Source: Bacillota bacterium
GTDB lineage: Bacteria; Bacillota; UBA4882; UBA10575
Direction of reading: 5' to 3'
DNA length: 5,693 bases
Assembly: GCA_012521315.1 (NCBI GenBank)
Contig: JAAYMP010000143.1
Span: 1-5,693 of the forward strand
Shown: one piece after another, positions 1 through 5,333 of the stretch
Position numbering within the stretch: position 1 is the first letter of the stretch
Layout: the number at the start of each line of letters is the position of its first letter
Position numbers and translations under genes: made by a program
The notes under the pieces: generated by a model
The model's input: only the letters and a program-made list of their open reading frames with translations
What the model was told of the DNA's origin: nothing
The model's database searches: none

Positions 1-496
1 AAAAGGCAACCCCAACGGCCTGATCTACCTTGGGCTAAGAAACTTTACCCGCCGGGCCATCGCCCTTTCCACCTTTGGGATCCTCGGCCATAACCGGCCG
101 GTCCGTACCCCCTTTCTTGATCATGAATTTTTCGAGTGGAGCCTGACGATTCCCGTCCGGTTAAAAGTCCAAGCCAAAGTCTACAGCCAACTTTTTCAAA
201 GCTATACCAAGGAAACCGCTGCGATCCCCACTACCCACCAACGCCCCGACGGCAGCCATTATTTCCAAAAATTGCCCCAACGCTGGCGGAAACGCCCCAA
301 CCGTGTCTACTTGGCAAAGATGATTAAACAGCTTTCCGCTTTTCTCCCCAAGTTCGTCGCGCCCGATCTGACCGACCGCTTAAATAAGGAAAAAGTACAC
401 GGGACCCAACGGGATGCGTTATTTGCCCTGGCCGATCTGGCTTGTTGGTTTATCACCTATAAAAATTATTTGAAAATAGAAGGATGGCGGCGATGA
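1..496 (+). CDS. Asparagine synthase-related protein, C-terminal part (5' end outside window)
   Basis: Reading from base 2, an open frame with no start in the window gives 164 residues up to the TGA at 494-496. Near its beginning it has RTPFLDHEFFEWSLTIP, followed by a Lys/Val-Tyr stretch and then ETAAIPTTHQRP. This order (R-x-PFLD, acidic-aromatic, 'iP.rlK', then an 'IP' element) is typical of the end of the ATP-pyrophosphatase (synthetase) domain of AsnB and its relatives. Those enzymes adenylate a carboxylate and amidate it, and relatives act in exopolysaccharide, antibiotic and lasso-peptide biosynthesis. The glutaminase domain and the SGGxDS ATP-binding loop would lie upstream and cannot be seen, so true asparagine synthesis cannot be told from another amide-forming role. 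The last ~65 residues are basic and poorly recognisable. The gene ends in an ATGA overlap with the next gene, suggesting translational coupling. Confidence 0.66.
   Translation, partial: KGNPNGLIYLGLRNFTRRAIALSTFGILGHNRPVRTPFLDHEFFEWSLTIPVRLKVQAKVYSQLFQSYTKETAAIPTTHQRPDGSHYFQKLPQRWRKRPNRVYLAKMIKQLSAFLPKFVAPDLTDRLNKEKVHGTQRDALFALADLACWFITYKNYLKIEGWRR
480..484 (+). promoter_or_regulatory. Ribosome binding site for the ATG at 493
   Basis: AAGGA ends 8 bases before the ATG at 493, inside the last codons of the upstream gene. It matters because it supports 493 as the real start of the first cysteine-rich gene, although that ATG is out of frame with the body of the gene (see the A6 run). Another ATG at 484 is in the same frame as 493 but overlaps the Shine-Dalgarno sequence. 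Confidence 0.5.
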
Positions 497-1120
497 AAAA
501 AGACCTTTCACTTAATCGAATCCCGCTTTTACCGGGATTTTTTTACCAACTTTCAGGGGGACACCAGTGCGACGCTTTGCTGTGGTTGTGATGGCGTATG
601 CGAAACGAGCCGCGGGTTTTCCACCACCGTCTTCCTCCTCCCCGGCGAACTGACCTTTTTGCGGGCGGCCGGTATTCACCCGGACCACCTCCTGGATCCG
701 ATCATCACCCCCCATGGCCCCATCTACTGCTGGAGCCCGGCGGCCACTTGCGCCTATTTGCAACAGGACCGTTGCCAGTTGGGGATCAACCCCCGGATCA
801 AACCGGTGGAATGCGCCATTTATCCGCTGATCTTTAGCCGCAACCACGCAGACGAATTCGGCCTTTGTCCGGTCTGCCGGCACCGCGCCACCTTTCTGGA
901 CGATGGTTTTATCGCCCGCGCCAAAACGGCGGTCGCCACCTACCTGCTTCCCCACTTGGACGAAGCCTGGCTGGGATACCGGAATGAATTGAACTTTACC
1001 ATCAACGAAGACTGTTACCACCAGTTAAAGAAGGAAAAGGCGGGCCGGCCGATGACGATCGCGGAATTCAAAGCTTGTGCCACCTCCGTTTTTAACGTCC
1101 GCCCGGAACGGCACATATAA
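493..1120 (+). CDS. Cysteine-rich protein, copy 1 (YkgJ-like?), apparent frameshift after start
   Basis: The frame from 497 to the TAA at 1118-1120 is open and homologous throughout to the next gene, but it has no in-frame ATG or GTG before 659. The ATG at 493 is one base out of phase. Removing one A from the A6 run at 496-501 gives MKKTFHLIESRFYRDFF, which aligns residue for residue with the neighbour's MENTFVAIKPQNFQDFW. The restored protein has 208 residues and 12 cysteines. Those at 29, 32, 86, 94, 107, 128 and 195 are shared with copy 2; its N-terminal cluster is CCGCDGVC. It has PVECAIYPLIF near 104 and GRPMTIAEFKAC at the end. The 'C...C...ECAIYPL' arrangement distantly recalls the YkgJ/UPF0153 cysteine-cluster family, thought to bind zinc or iron; function is unknown. 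No signal peptide or membrane segment is seen, so it is probably cytoplasmic. The frameshift may be a sequencing error, a real mutation or slippage. Starting at 659 would lose the CxxC. Confidence 0.6.
496..501 (+). other. A6 homopolymer at the apparent frameshift site
   Basis: Six adenines directly follow the ATG at 493. With five, the ATG would read straight into the conserved frame of copy 1. As written, the ATG frame gives a 32-residue unrelated peptide ending at the TGA 589-591. Homopolymers are where both indel errors and polymerase or ribosome slippage happen. Confidence 0.6.
519..544 (+). terminator. Terminator-like hairpin inside the start of copy 1
   Basis: AATCCCG (519-525) pairs perfectly with CGGGATT (533-539) around a 7-base loop, and T7 (538-544) overlaps the end of the stem. 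It lies 22 bases after the stop of the asparagine-synthase-like gene, where a gene-end terminator would be. It also encodes residues of the first cysteine-rich protein in the conserved frame. The stem is only 7 bp, so it is probably weak. It could act as an attenuator that translating ribosomes override, or be a coincidence of coding sequence. Confidence 0.42.
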
Positions 1121-1181
1121 TGGGATGAAGGCAAGGCGTAAAAACAAAGCGTATAACTGGTAAAGATAAGGATGGATGCGG

Positions 1182-1793
1182 ATGGAAAACACTTTTGTCG
1201 CGATCAAGCCCCAAAACTTTCAGGATTTTTGGCAAACCTTTCCGGAGACGGCCCGCCAGGACCTCTGCCGTGGCTGCGACGGCTCACCGGCTGGCGAAGC
1301 CGGTTTTTTTAACCTCGTTTGTCTCCTCCCCGGCGAACTGGCGTTTCTGCAGAAAAAGGGGGGGACGCTCTCCGTAGTCCCGGACCTGGAGCAGATCATC
1401 ACCCCGGACGGGACCATTTACGGCTTGCCCCCGGCCGCCCGCTGTCCTTACCGGCACGGCAACACTTGTTCCCCCGGGCGAACGGCCCCGTACCAACCGG
1501 TGGAATGCGCCATTTACCCCCTGGTCTTCGCCCGCCACGGCAGCGACGAACTGGACGTCAGTCCGTACTGCCCACGGCAGGCGGCCTTCCGCGCCGACCC
1601 TTTCCTGGCCAAAGCCAAAGTTGTTATAGCCGTTTATCTCCTCCGGTACTTGGAAGAAAACTGGCTCCGTTACCGCAACGCCCTGAATTTGCCGTTGGAT
1701 CCCGCCGCTTACCACCGGTTAAAAGCAGAAAAAACCGGCCGGCCCCTTACCCTTCAAGAAATCAAAGCGTGCGCTGCGGAAGATTCCGGCTAG
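1182..1793 (+). CDS. Cysteine-rich protein, copy 2 (YkgJ-like?), function unknown
   Basis: A 203-residue protein ending at the TAG 1791-1793. Of the three overlapping ATGs (1172, 1176, 1182), the one at 1182 is preferred. AGGA at 1169-1172 is 9 bases before it but only 3 before 1176, and MENTF then aligns with MKKTF of copy 1. Cysteines are at 29, 32, 47, 88, 96, 109, 130 and 197; seven align with copy 1. By hand alignment about half of the last ~96 residues are identical, including PVECAIYPL and the GRP..T..E.KACA tail. The first cluster is weaker than in copy 1: C29-x2-C32 stays, but C30 and C36 are Arg and Pro. A metal- or cluster-binding role is plausible but unproven, and YkgJ kinship rests on spacing alone. 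No signal peptide or membrane helix is seen. The gene probably belongs to the same unit as copy 1 and the asparagine-synthase-like gene. Confidence 0.7.
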   Translation: MENTFVAIKPQNFQDFWQTFPETARQDLCRGCDGSPAGEAGFFNLVCLLPGELAFLQKKGGTLSVVPDLEQIITPDGTIYGLPPAARCPYRHGNTCSPGRTAPYQPVECAIYPLVFARHGSDELDVSPYCPRQAAFRADPFLAKAKVVIAVYLLRYLEENWLRYRNALNLPLDPAAYHRLKAEKTGRPLTLQEIKACAAEDSG

Positions 1794-1842
1794 GGGAAGT
1801 CCTTTTTCGCCGCGCCGCCCGTCCGTATGATCCGCGTCTCCT

Positions 1843-1871
1843 TGGGTTAGGATGAAGGAGGAAGAGATAAC
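1843..1871 (+). promoter_or_regulatory. Possible weak promoter for the two-component operon
   Basis: TTGGGT (1843-1848) and GATAAC (1866-1871) are separated by 17 bases and match the sigma-A boxes at 3 and 4 of 6 positions. They fall in the 108-base gap before the response regulator. The match is weak, and read-through from upstream is equally possible because no terminator is seen after copy 2. Confidence 0.25.
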
Positions 1872-1886
1872 GGGCGTACAGGCGCC

Positions 1887-1892
1887 AGGAGG
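1887..1892 (+). promoter_or_regulatory. Strong ribosome binding site that sets the response regulator start
   Basis: AGGAGG lies 9 bases before the GTG at 1902. An in-frame GTG at 1893 would directly abut it, which leaves no room for initiation, so the downstream GTG is chosen. Confidence 0.7.
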
Positions 1893-1901
1893 GTGAAGCC
1901 G

Positions 1902-2594
1902 GTGGGGAAGAAGGTTTTAGTCGTCGAAGACGAAACGGCGATTGCCCGTGTCCTCCAAGCTTACCTCAGCAAAGCCGGTTTCCAGGTCGCGACGGCGGCG
2001 GACGGGGAAGAAGCGATCCGCCAGTTCGCCGCCGTCCAGCCGGACCTGGTCCTCCTTGACGTGATGCTCCCGGGGACCGACGGCTGGAGCATCCTCCGGC
2101 AGATCCGCCGGCGGAGCTCCTGTCCGGTGATCATCCTGACCGCGCTGGGCCAAACCCGGGAGAAACTGGCCGGCCTCAACCTGGGGGCCGACGACTACAT
2201 CACCAAACCCTTCAACGCGGAAGAAGTGGTCGCCCGGGTCCAGGCGGTGCTGCGCCGCCCCGCCCGGATCTGGGAGGACCAGGAGACCAGGCAGTACGGG
2301 AGCCTAAAGATCGACTTTGCCGCCCATACCGTTTTTTTAGACGGGGCCGCGCTCTCCTTAATCCCGCGGGACCTGGCCCTCCTCCTCTTTTTGGCCCGCC
2401 ATCCCAACCGGGTCTTCCGCCGCGAACAGTTGATCGAAGAAGTCTGGGGCTTCGATTATGAAGGCAGCGACCGGGCGGTGGATCTGGCGATCAAACGAAT
2501 CCGCAAAGCCCTCCGCCAATGGCCGAAGAGCGAAGGGGAAGTAAAGACCTTGCGGGGAGTGGGGTATCAGTTCTGTGTCTACCGGGACGACTAA
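1902..2594 (+). CDS. OmpR/PhoB-family two-component response regulator
   Basis: This 230-residue protein is full length for the family and begins MGKKVLVVEDE. The receiver domain (about 3-117) shows the acidic pair E9/D10, the phospho-acceptor D53 in LLDVMLPGTDG, T80 in IILTA and K102 in GADDYITKPF. That is the complete catalytic set, with Y99 at the switch position. A linker at about 118-132 leads to the winged-helix DNA-binding domain (about 133-226), with the LIPRDLALLLFLARHPNRVF region, EQLIEEVWG, the recognition helix RAVDLAIKRIRKAL and the wing LRGVGYQF. Phosphorylation should promote dimerisation and binding to direct repeats at promoters. The downstream kinase gene overlaps its end by 20 bases, so they are surely partners. 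The target is not shown by the protein, but the foldase promoter nearby is a candidate. PhoP/PhoB, ResD and CssR types cannot be separated from sequence alone. Confidence 0.96.
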   Translation: MGKKVLVVEDETAIARVLQAYLSKAGFQVATAADGEEAIRQFAAVQPDLVLLDVMLPGTDGWSILRQIRRRSSCPVIILTALGQTREKLAGLNLGADDYITKPFNAEEVVARVQAVLRRPARIWEDQETRQYGSLKIDFAAHTVFLDGAALSLIPRDLALLLFLARHPNRVFRREQLIEEVWGFDYEGSDRAVDLAIKRIRKALRQWPKSEGEVKTLRGVGYQFCVYRDD

Positions 2595-4011
2595 ACGCCA
2601 ACCGCTGCTTAAGTACTGGACAACCCGTTATCTGCTGACGCTCTTAATCGGCCTCCTCCTGATCGGTGTCCTTACCACCTTTTGGCTCCGCCGGAATACG
2701 GCCCAGCGCCACCTGGCCAGCCTAAAGGCACTGGCCGCCGCGGCGGCGGAACGGGTCGTCGGCCCCGGGGGCGGTTTGCAGATTGGCCCCAGTCTCACCG
2801 GTGAAATCGAGCGGGGCCGGCGCCTGCTCGGTCTGGGCGCGGAGCTTTCCCTTTTCATCGTCAATCCGGAAAACCGCATTGTCTACAGCACGCCGGACCG
2901 CCCGCCCCTGGCCCTTCTGGAGCGCATCACCATCCCTTCCTATGTGGATGAAGGCTTCCAACTGCTCAATCTCGGGCCGCAAGCCCGCTTCCACATCTTG
3001 AAACAGACCATCAAAGTGAAAGAACGGGAGATCGGCGCCGTCTATCTCATCTACCCCCACCGCCCGCTCAACACCAACCCGGAAGAGGTGGATTTTTTAT
3101 TTTTCATGCTGGGGAGTTTGGCGGTCTTGGGGTGGGGCGTCATCTATCTCCTCACCCGCCATTTGGCCAAACCCATCCAGAAGGTGGCGGCCGCCGCCCG
3201 GCAGATCGTCGAAGGCGACCTCCGGCCAACGCTGGACCCGGAGGTCCGGGAAACCGAGCTTTACGAGTTAATCCGGGCTTTTAATGACATGACGGCCCGC
3301 TTGCGTCACTTGGAAGCCCTCCGCACGGAGCTTTTGGCCGGCGTCACCCACGAACTGAAAACGCCCGTGGCAGCCATCAGCGGGCTTCTCCAGGCGGTCC
3401 GGGACCGGGTCGTCACCGGGCCGGAAGCCCGGGAGTTTCTCGCCCTGGCCGTGGAAGAAACCACCCGCCTCCAGCGGATGGTCGAAGATCTCCTCGCCTT
3501 CAACGCTTTTGCCGCCGGCGAACTCCGGATCGAGAAGACCCTTTGCCCGCTCCACGCTTTGGTCCGGGAGATCGCCGCCCAGTGGCGACGGGGGCAAGCC
3601 ACCGGGCAAGTCAACATCGAAGTCCGGCCCCTGCCGACCGCAACCGACCCGGCCGTCGCCACCGACCCGCTGCGCCTCCGCCAGATTCTTTATAACCTCT
3701 TCAACAATGCGCAGCAGGCTTTGGCGGTGGAGGGAAAGACGGAGGGCTTGATCGAAGTGACCTTCGACGAAACCGGGGAAGAGATCCGGATCAACGTTAC
3801 CGACAACGGCCCCGGCATCCCGCCGACGGAGCAAGCATTCATCTTCGAACGTTTCTTCCGCGGCAAAGCCAAAACAGGACGGGTGCGGGGGATGGGGCTG
3901 GGCCTGCCCTTCAGTAAAATGATCGCCCAGGCCCTGGGGGGCGATCTCTACCTGAAAGCCACCTCCGCCCACGGCACGACTTTCACCTTGGTCTTGCGAA
4001 AACACTCCTGA
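2575..4011 (+). CDS. Membrane sensor histidine kinase (HAMP, HisKA, HATPase_c)
   Basis: A 478-residue class I kinase starting at GTG 2575 inside the end of the regulator gene, ending at the TGA 4009-4011. The start has no good Shine-Dalgarno sequence; overlap and coupling are typical of such pairs. TM1 is at about 18-38. An extracytoplasmic sensor region (about 41-172) has a single-domain look (ELSLFIVNPENRIVYSTP) that I cannot assign to a named family. TM2 is at about 173-194. A HAMP linker (about 195-247) contains AKPI and GDL. The H-box is THELKTP with the phospho-accepting H259. The N-box is YNLFNNAQQAL (N374, N377, N378), the G1 box DNGPG (410-414), the F-box FERFF and the G2 box GMGLGL (439-444). 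All are intact, so it should autophosphorylate on H259 and pass phosphate to D53 of the regulator. The signal is unknown; the foldase next door hints at envelope or secretion stress. Confidence 0.95.
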   Translation: MSTGTTKRQPLLKYWTTRYLLTLLIGLLLIGVLTTFWLRRNTAQRHLASLKALAAAAAERVVGPGGGLQIGPSLTGEIERGRRLLGLGAELSLFIVNPENRIVYSTPDRPPLALLERITIPSYVDEGFQLLNLGPQARFHILKQTIKVKEREIGAVYLIYPHRPLNTNPEEVDFLFFMLGSLAVLGWGVIYLLTRHLAKPIQKVAAAARQIVEGDLRPTLDPEVRETELYELIRAFNDMTARLRHLEALRTELLAGVTHELKTPVAAISGLLQAVRDRVVTGPEAREFLALAVEETTRLQRMVEDLLAFNAFAAGELRIEKTLCPLHALVREIAAQWRRGQATGQVNIEVRPLPTATDPAVATDPLRLRQILYNLFNNAQQALAVEGKTEGLIEVTFDETGEEIRINVTDNGPGIPPTEQAFIFERFFRGKAKTGRVRGMGLGLPFSKMIAQALGGDLYLKATSAHGTTFTLVLRKHS

Positions 4012-4040
4012 CCTTCGATGCGGTCATTACCAATTTGCCT

Positions 4041-4074
4041 TTGACACATAACGGACATCTTCATCTGGTAAACT
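4041..4074 (+). promoter_or_regulatory. Likely promoter of the foldase gene
   Basis: A perfect -35 box TTGACA (4041-4046) lies in the 97-base gap between the kinase and the foldase. The best -10 is TAAACT (4069-4074) preceded by TGG, an extended -10 form, but the spacer of 22 bases is longer than usual. At 17 bases the hexamer is only TCTGGT. A suboptimal core promoter with a good -35 can mean that an activator is needed; the direct repeat at 4043-4060 fits this. Confidence 0.4.
4043..4060 (+). promoter_or_regulatory. Candidate response-regulator binding site (11-base-phased direct repeat)
   Basis: GACACAT, four bases, GACATCT: two 7-base units with 5 of 7 positions equal and a period of 11. 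This is the layout used by PhoB/OmpR-family regulators. It overlaps the -35 box of the foldase promoter. It is short and could be chance. Confidence 0.25.
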
Positions 4075-4108
4075 AAGCGTAACAAATTGAAGGGGTGTGA
4101 ACAGCCAA

Positions 4109-5017
4109 ATGAAATTGCGGACGCGATCAACAACGCAGAAAGTGGTTATTGTCCTCATCGTCATTAGCCTGGTCTCCGGAGCGTTCCTCGGCTTTCGCCA
4201 ACTCTTCGCCGGCTCCCGCAGCACGGTGGTGGCCAGCGTCAACGGGGAAAAGATCACAAAAGACGAGTTGTATCAGCTGTTACTGGCGCAGGCTGGTCAA
4301 CAGGGTTTAAACGTATTAATTGCCCAGAAGATCATTGACTTGGAAGCGAAGAAACAGAAGATCACCATCGCAGAAGCGGAGATCGAAGAGGCCCTGGCCA
4401 AGTACTATGACTACTATGGGGGCGAAGAGGCCTTCACGCAGATCATGGCGATGCAGGGCACGTCCTTGGCGGAGGTGAAGAAGAACATCACCAATACACT
4501 GAAGATCAAAAAACTGCTGGAGCCGAGGATCAAGGTCACCGAGGAAGAGATGAAAGCCTTCTTTGAAGAGAATAAAGAAGACTTTGCCCAGGAGGAACAG
4601 GTGAAAGCCCGTCATATCCTGGTCGCCACCGAAAAAGAGGCCAAGGAGATCAAGGACAAGCTGGCCAAAGGGGAGGACTTCGCCGCCCTGGCCAAGGAAT
4701 ACTCCCTTGACGAGTCCACGAAGGACAACGGCGGAGAACTGGGCTTCTTCAACCGCGGGGACATGACACCCGAGTTCGAAAAGGCCGCTTTCGCCCTGCC
4801 CGCCGGTGAAATCAGCGCGCCGGTCAAGACGGAATACGGTTACCACCTGATCAAGGTGGAGGAGAAGAAAGCAGCGGCCGCCGCCAACTACGAAAAGAGC
4901 AAAGCCGAGATTAAGGAGTATTTATTCAACAAGAAACTACAAGAGGAATACAACCCCTGGTTGCAAGAGGTTTCCGAGAAATACGAGATTAAAAACTTCT
5001 TGACCAACGCCTCGTAA
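4109..5017 (+). CDS. prsA: PrsA-like foldase, peptidyl-prolyl cis-trans isomerase (parvulin type)
   Basis: This 302-residue protein is close to the usual PrsA length. The ATG at 4109 is chosen because the alternative GTG at 4097 lies inside the purine-rich AAGGGGTG that should be the ribosome binding site (about 13 bases before the ATG, rather long). A basic start (KLRTRSTTQK) and a hydrophobic segment at about 12-29 form a signal peptide or anchor. Next comes a SurA/PrsA N-terminal chaperone region (about 41-160: VNGEKITKDEL, helical, highly charged). The parvulin rotamase domain is at about 163-252, with ARHILV (H169), GELGFF and YGYHLIKV (H246). A last helical segment at about 259-297 resembles the chaperone part of PrsA. 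It should act outside the membrane to help fold exported proteins. The protein contains no cysteine, so it has no lipobox: unlike Bacillus PrsA it is not a lipoprotein and is either membrane-anchored or released. It ends before a terminator, as a single-gene unit. Confidence 0.9.
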   Translation: MKLRTRSTTQKVVIVLIVISLVSGAFLGFRQLFAGSRSTVVASVNGEKITKDELYQLLLAQAGQQGLNVLIAQKIIDLEAKKQKITIAEAEIEEALAKYYDYYGGEEAFTQIMAMQGTSLAEVKKNITNTLKIKKLLEPRIKVTEEEMKAFFEENKEDFAQEEQVKARHILVATEKEAKEIKDKLAKGEDFAALAKEYSLDESTKDNGGELGFFNRGDMTPEFEKAAFALPAGEISAPVKTEYGYHLIKVEEKKAAAAANYEKSKAEIKEYLFNKKLQEEYNPWLQEVSEKYEIKNFLTNAS

Positions 5018-5074
5018 GGTCTGTCTTGATCCGGGAGGTCCCCGGACCCCGGGCGGACGACACCGCCGAAAAAG

Positions 5075-5113
5075 AAAAGTTGGAGTGAAGCAGCCTTCCT
5101 CCAACTTTTTTTT
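5075..5113 (+). terminator. Strong intrinsic terminator after the foldase gene
   Basis: AAGTTGGAG (5077-5085) pairs with CTCCAACTT (5099-5107). After one unpaired T, GAAG (5087-5090) pairs with CTTC (5095-5098), closing a CAGC tetraloop. T8 (5106-5113) follows. A-rich bases on the 5' side pair with part of the T run, so it might work weakly on the other strand too. It starts 57 bases after the stop of the foldase gene. Confidence 0.9.
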
Positions 5114-5132
5114 CTCTAACAACCGCTTTTTT

Positions 5133-5153
5133 CCCCGGCCACCCCGCCCTCCC
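5133..5153 (-). other. G-quadruplex-capable tract on the minus strand
   Basis: On the + strand, C4-N5-C4-N1-C3-N1-C3 means four G3+ tracts on the minus strand with loops of 1, 1 and 5, which meets the standard G4 pattern. The + strand could form an i-motif. Biological use is unknown. Confidence 0.4.
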
Positions 5154-5237
5154 TCCGCCGCTCCCCTTTATATTTTTAAACCCAATACCCCGCCAGAACC
5201 AAACATTCGTCCTTCGTAAAAGAAGTTTAACATATTT

Positions 5238-5254
5238 ATACGTAAATTATGTAT
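5238..5254. promoter_or_regulatory. Operator-like dyad upstream of argC (possible ArgR/AhrC site)
   Basis: ATACGTAAATTATGTAT is a 17-base imperfect palindrome: seven of eight arm pairs match, and the exception is G/T at position 5/13. It lies just upstream of the argC -35 box. An overlapping AT-rich stretch (5248-5265) loosely resembles the 18-base ARG box. ArgR/AhrC repression of argC is widespread in Bacillota, but this site is not a clean consensus match. Confidence 0.35.
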
Positions 5255-5262
5255 TTTTATTA

Positions 5263-5291
5263 TTGCCAACCGCCACGGCGTCGGTTATAAT
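5263..5291 (+). promoter_or_regulatory. Sigma-A promoter of argC
   Basis: TTGCCA (5263-5268) matches the -35 box at 5 of 6 positions, and TATAAT (5286-5291) is a perfect -10 box. The spacer is the ideal 17 bases. Transcription would start near 5298, giving a leader of about 35 bases. The spacer itself is GC-rich and dyadic, unlike the AT-rich DNA upstream of it. Confidence 0.8.
5268..5286. promoter_or_regulatory. Dyad filling the argC promoter spacer
   Basis: AACCG (5268-5272) and CGGTT (5282-5286) are inverted repeats separated by 9 bases, with further partial symmetry inside. The dyad covers almost exactly the space between the -35 and -10 boxes. A protein bound here would block or reshape the promoter. 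It does not resemble an ARG box, and no regulator is identified. Confidence 0.3.
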
Positions 5292-5321
5292 TATGAACAA
5301 TAACACTTCAGGAAACAACTG

Positions 5322-5330
5322 GGAGGGGAG
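5322..5330 (+). promoter_or_regulatory. Ribosome binding site of argC
   Basis: GGAGGGGAG precedes the ATG at 5334. The GGAGG core ends 7 bases before it, which is a strong and well-spaced site. Confidence 0.8.
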
Positions 5331-5333
5331 ACC

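Larger units (their letters stand above)
5114..5262. other. Non-coding part of the foldase-argC gap
   Basis: The gap between the two genes is 316 bases. After the terminator, bases 5127-5170 are very C-rich and G-poor on this strand. Bases 5167-5262 are AT-rich with no plausible ORF on either strand and lead into the argC promoter. I see no tRNA, T-box or other recognised riboswitch in it. Confidence 0.6.

Noticed and set aside
512..1021. Minus-strand open frame of 169 codons opposite copy 1
   Set aside because: It is antisense to a frame that is conserved between two paralogues, and the matching antisense frame over copy 2 (1284-1715) arises for the same reason.
1152..1157. TATAAC as a possible -10 box before copy 2
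   Set aside because: No acceptable -35 box lies 16-18 bases upstream. Co-transcription with copy 1 is simpler.
1319..1855. 178-codon + strand frame overlapping copy 2
   Set aside because: It is proline- and arginine-rich out-of-frame reading of GC-rich DNA; the frame aligned to copy 1 is the real one.
1852..1896. 14-codon ORF ending over the start of the response regulator, a possible leader peptide
   Set aside because: It has no ribosome binding site of its own and no regulatory codon run. Its stop falls in the regulator's ribosome binding region by chance or as weak coupling at most.
3268..4005. Long open frame of 245 codons on the minus strand opposite the kinase
   Set aside because: It mirrors GC-rich coding sequence of a kinase with all motifs intact, and its own translation has no recognisable domain. 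It is a shadow.
5031..5053. GC-rich palindromic stretch just after the foldase stop
   Set aside because: Alternative pairings compete, loops are too tight and no T run follows. The hairpin at 5075-5113 is the real terminator.
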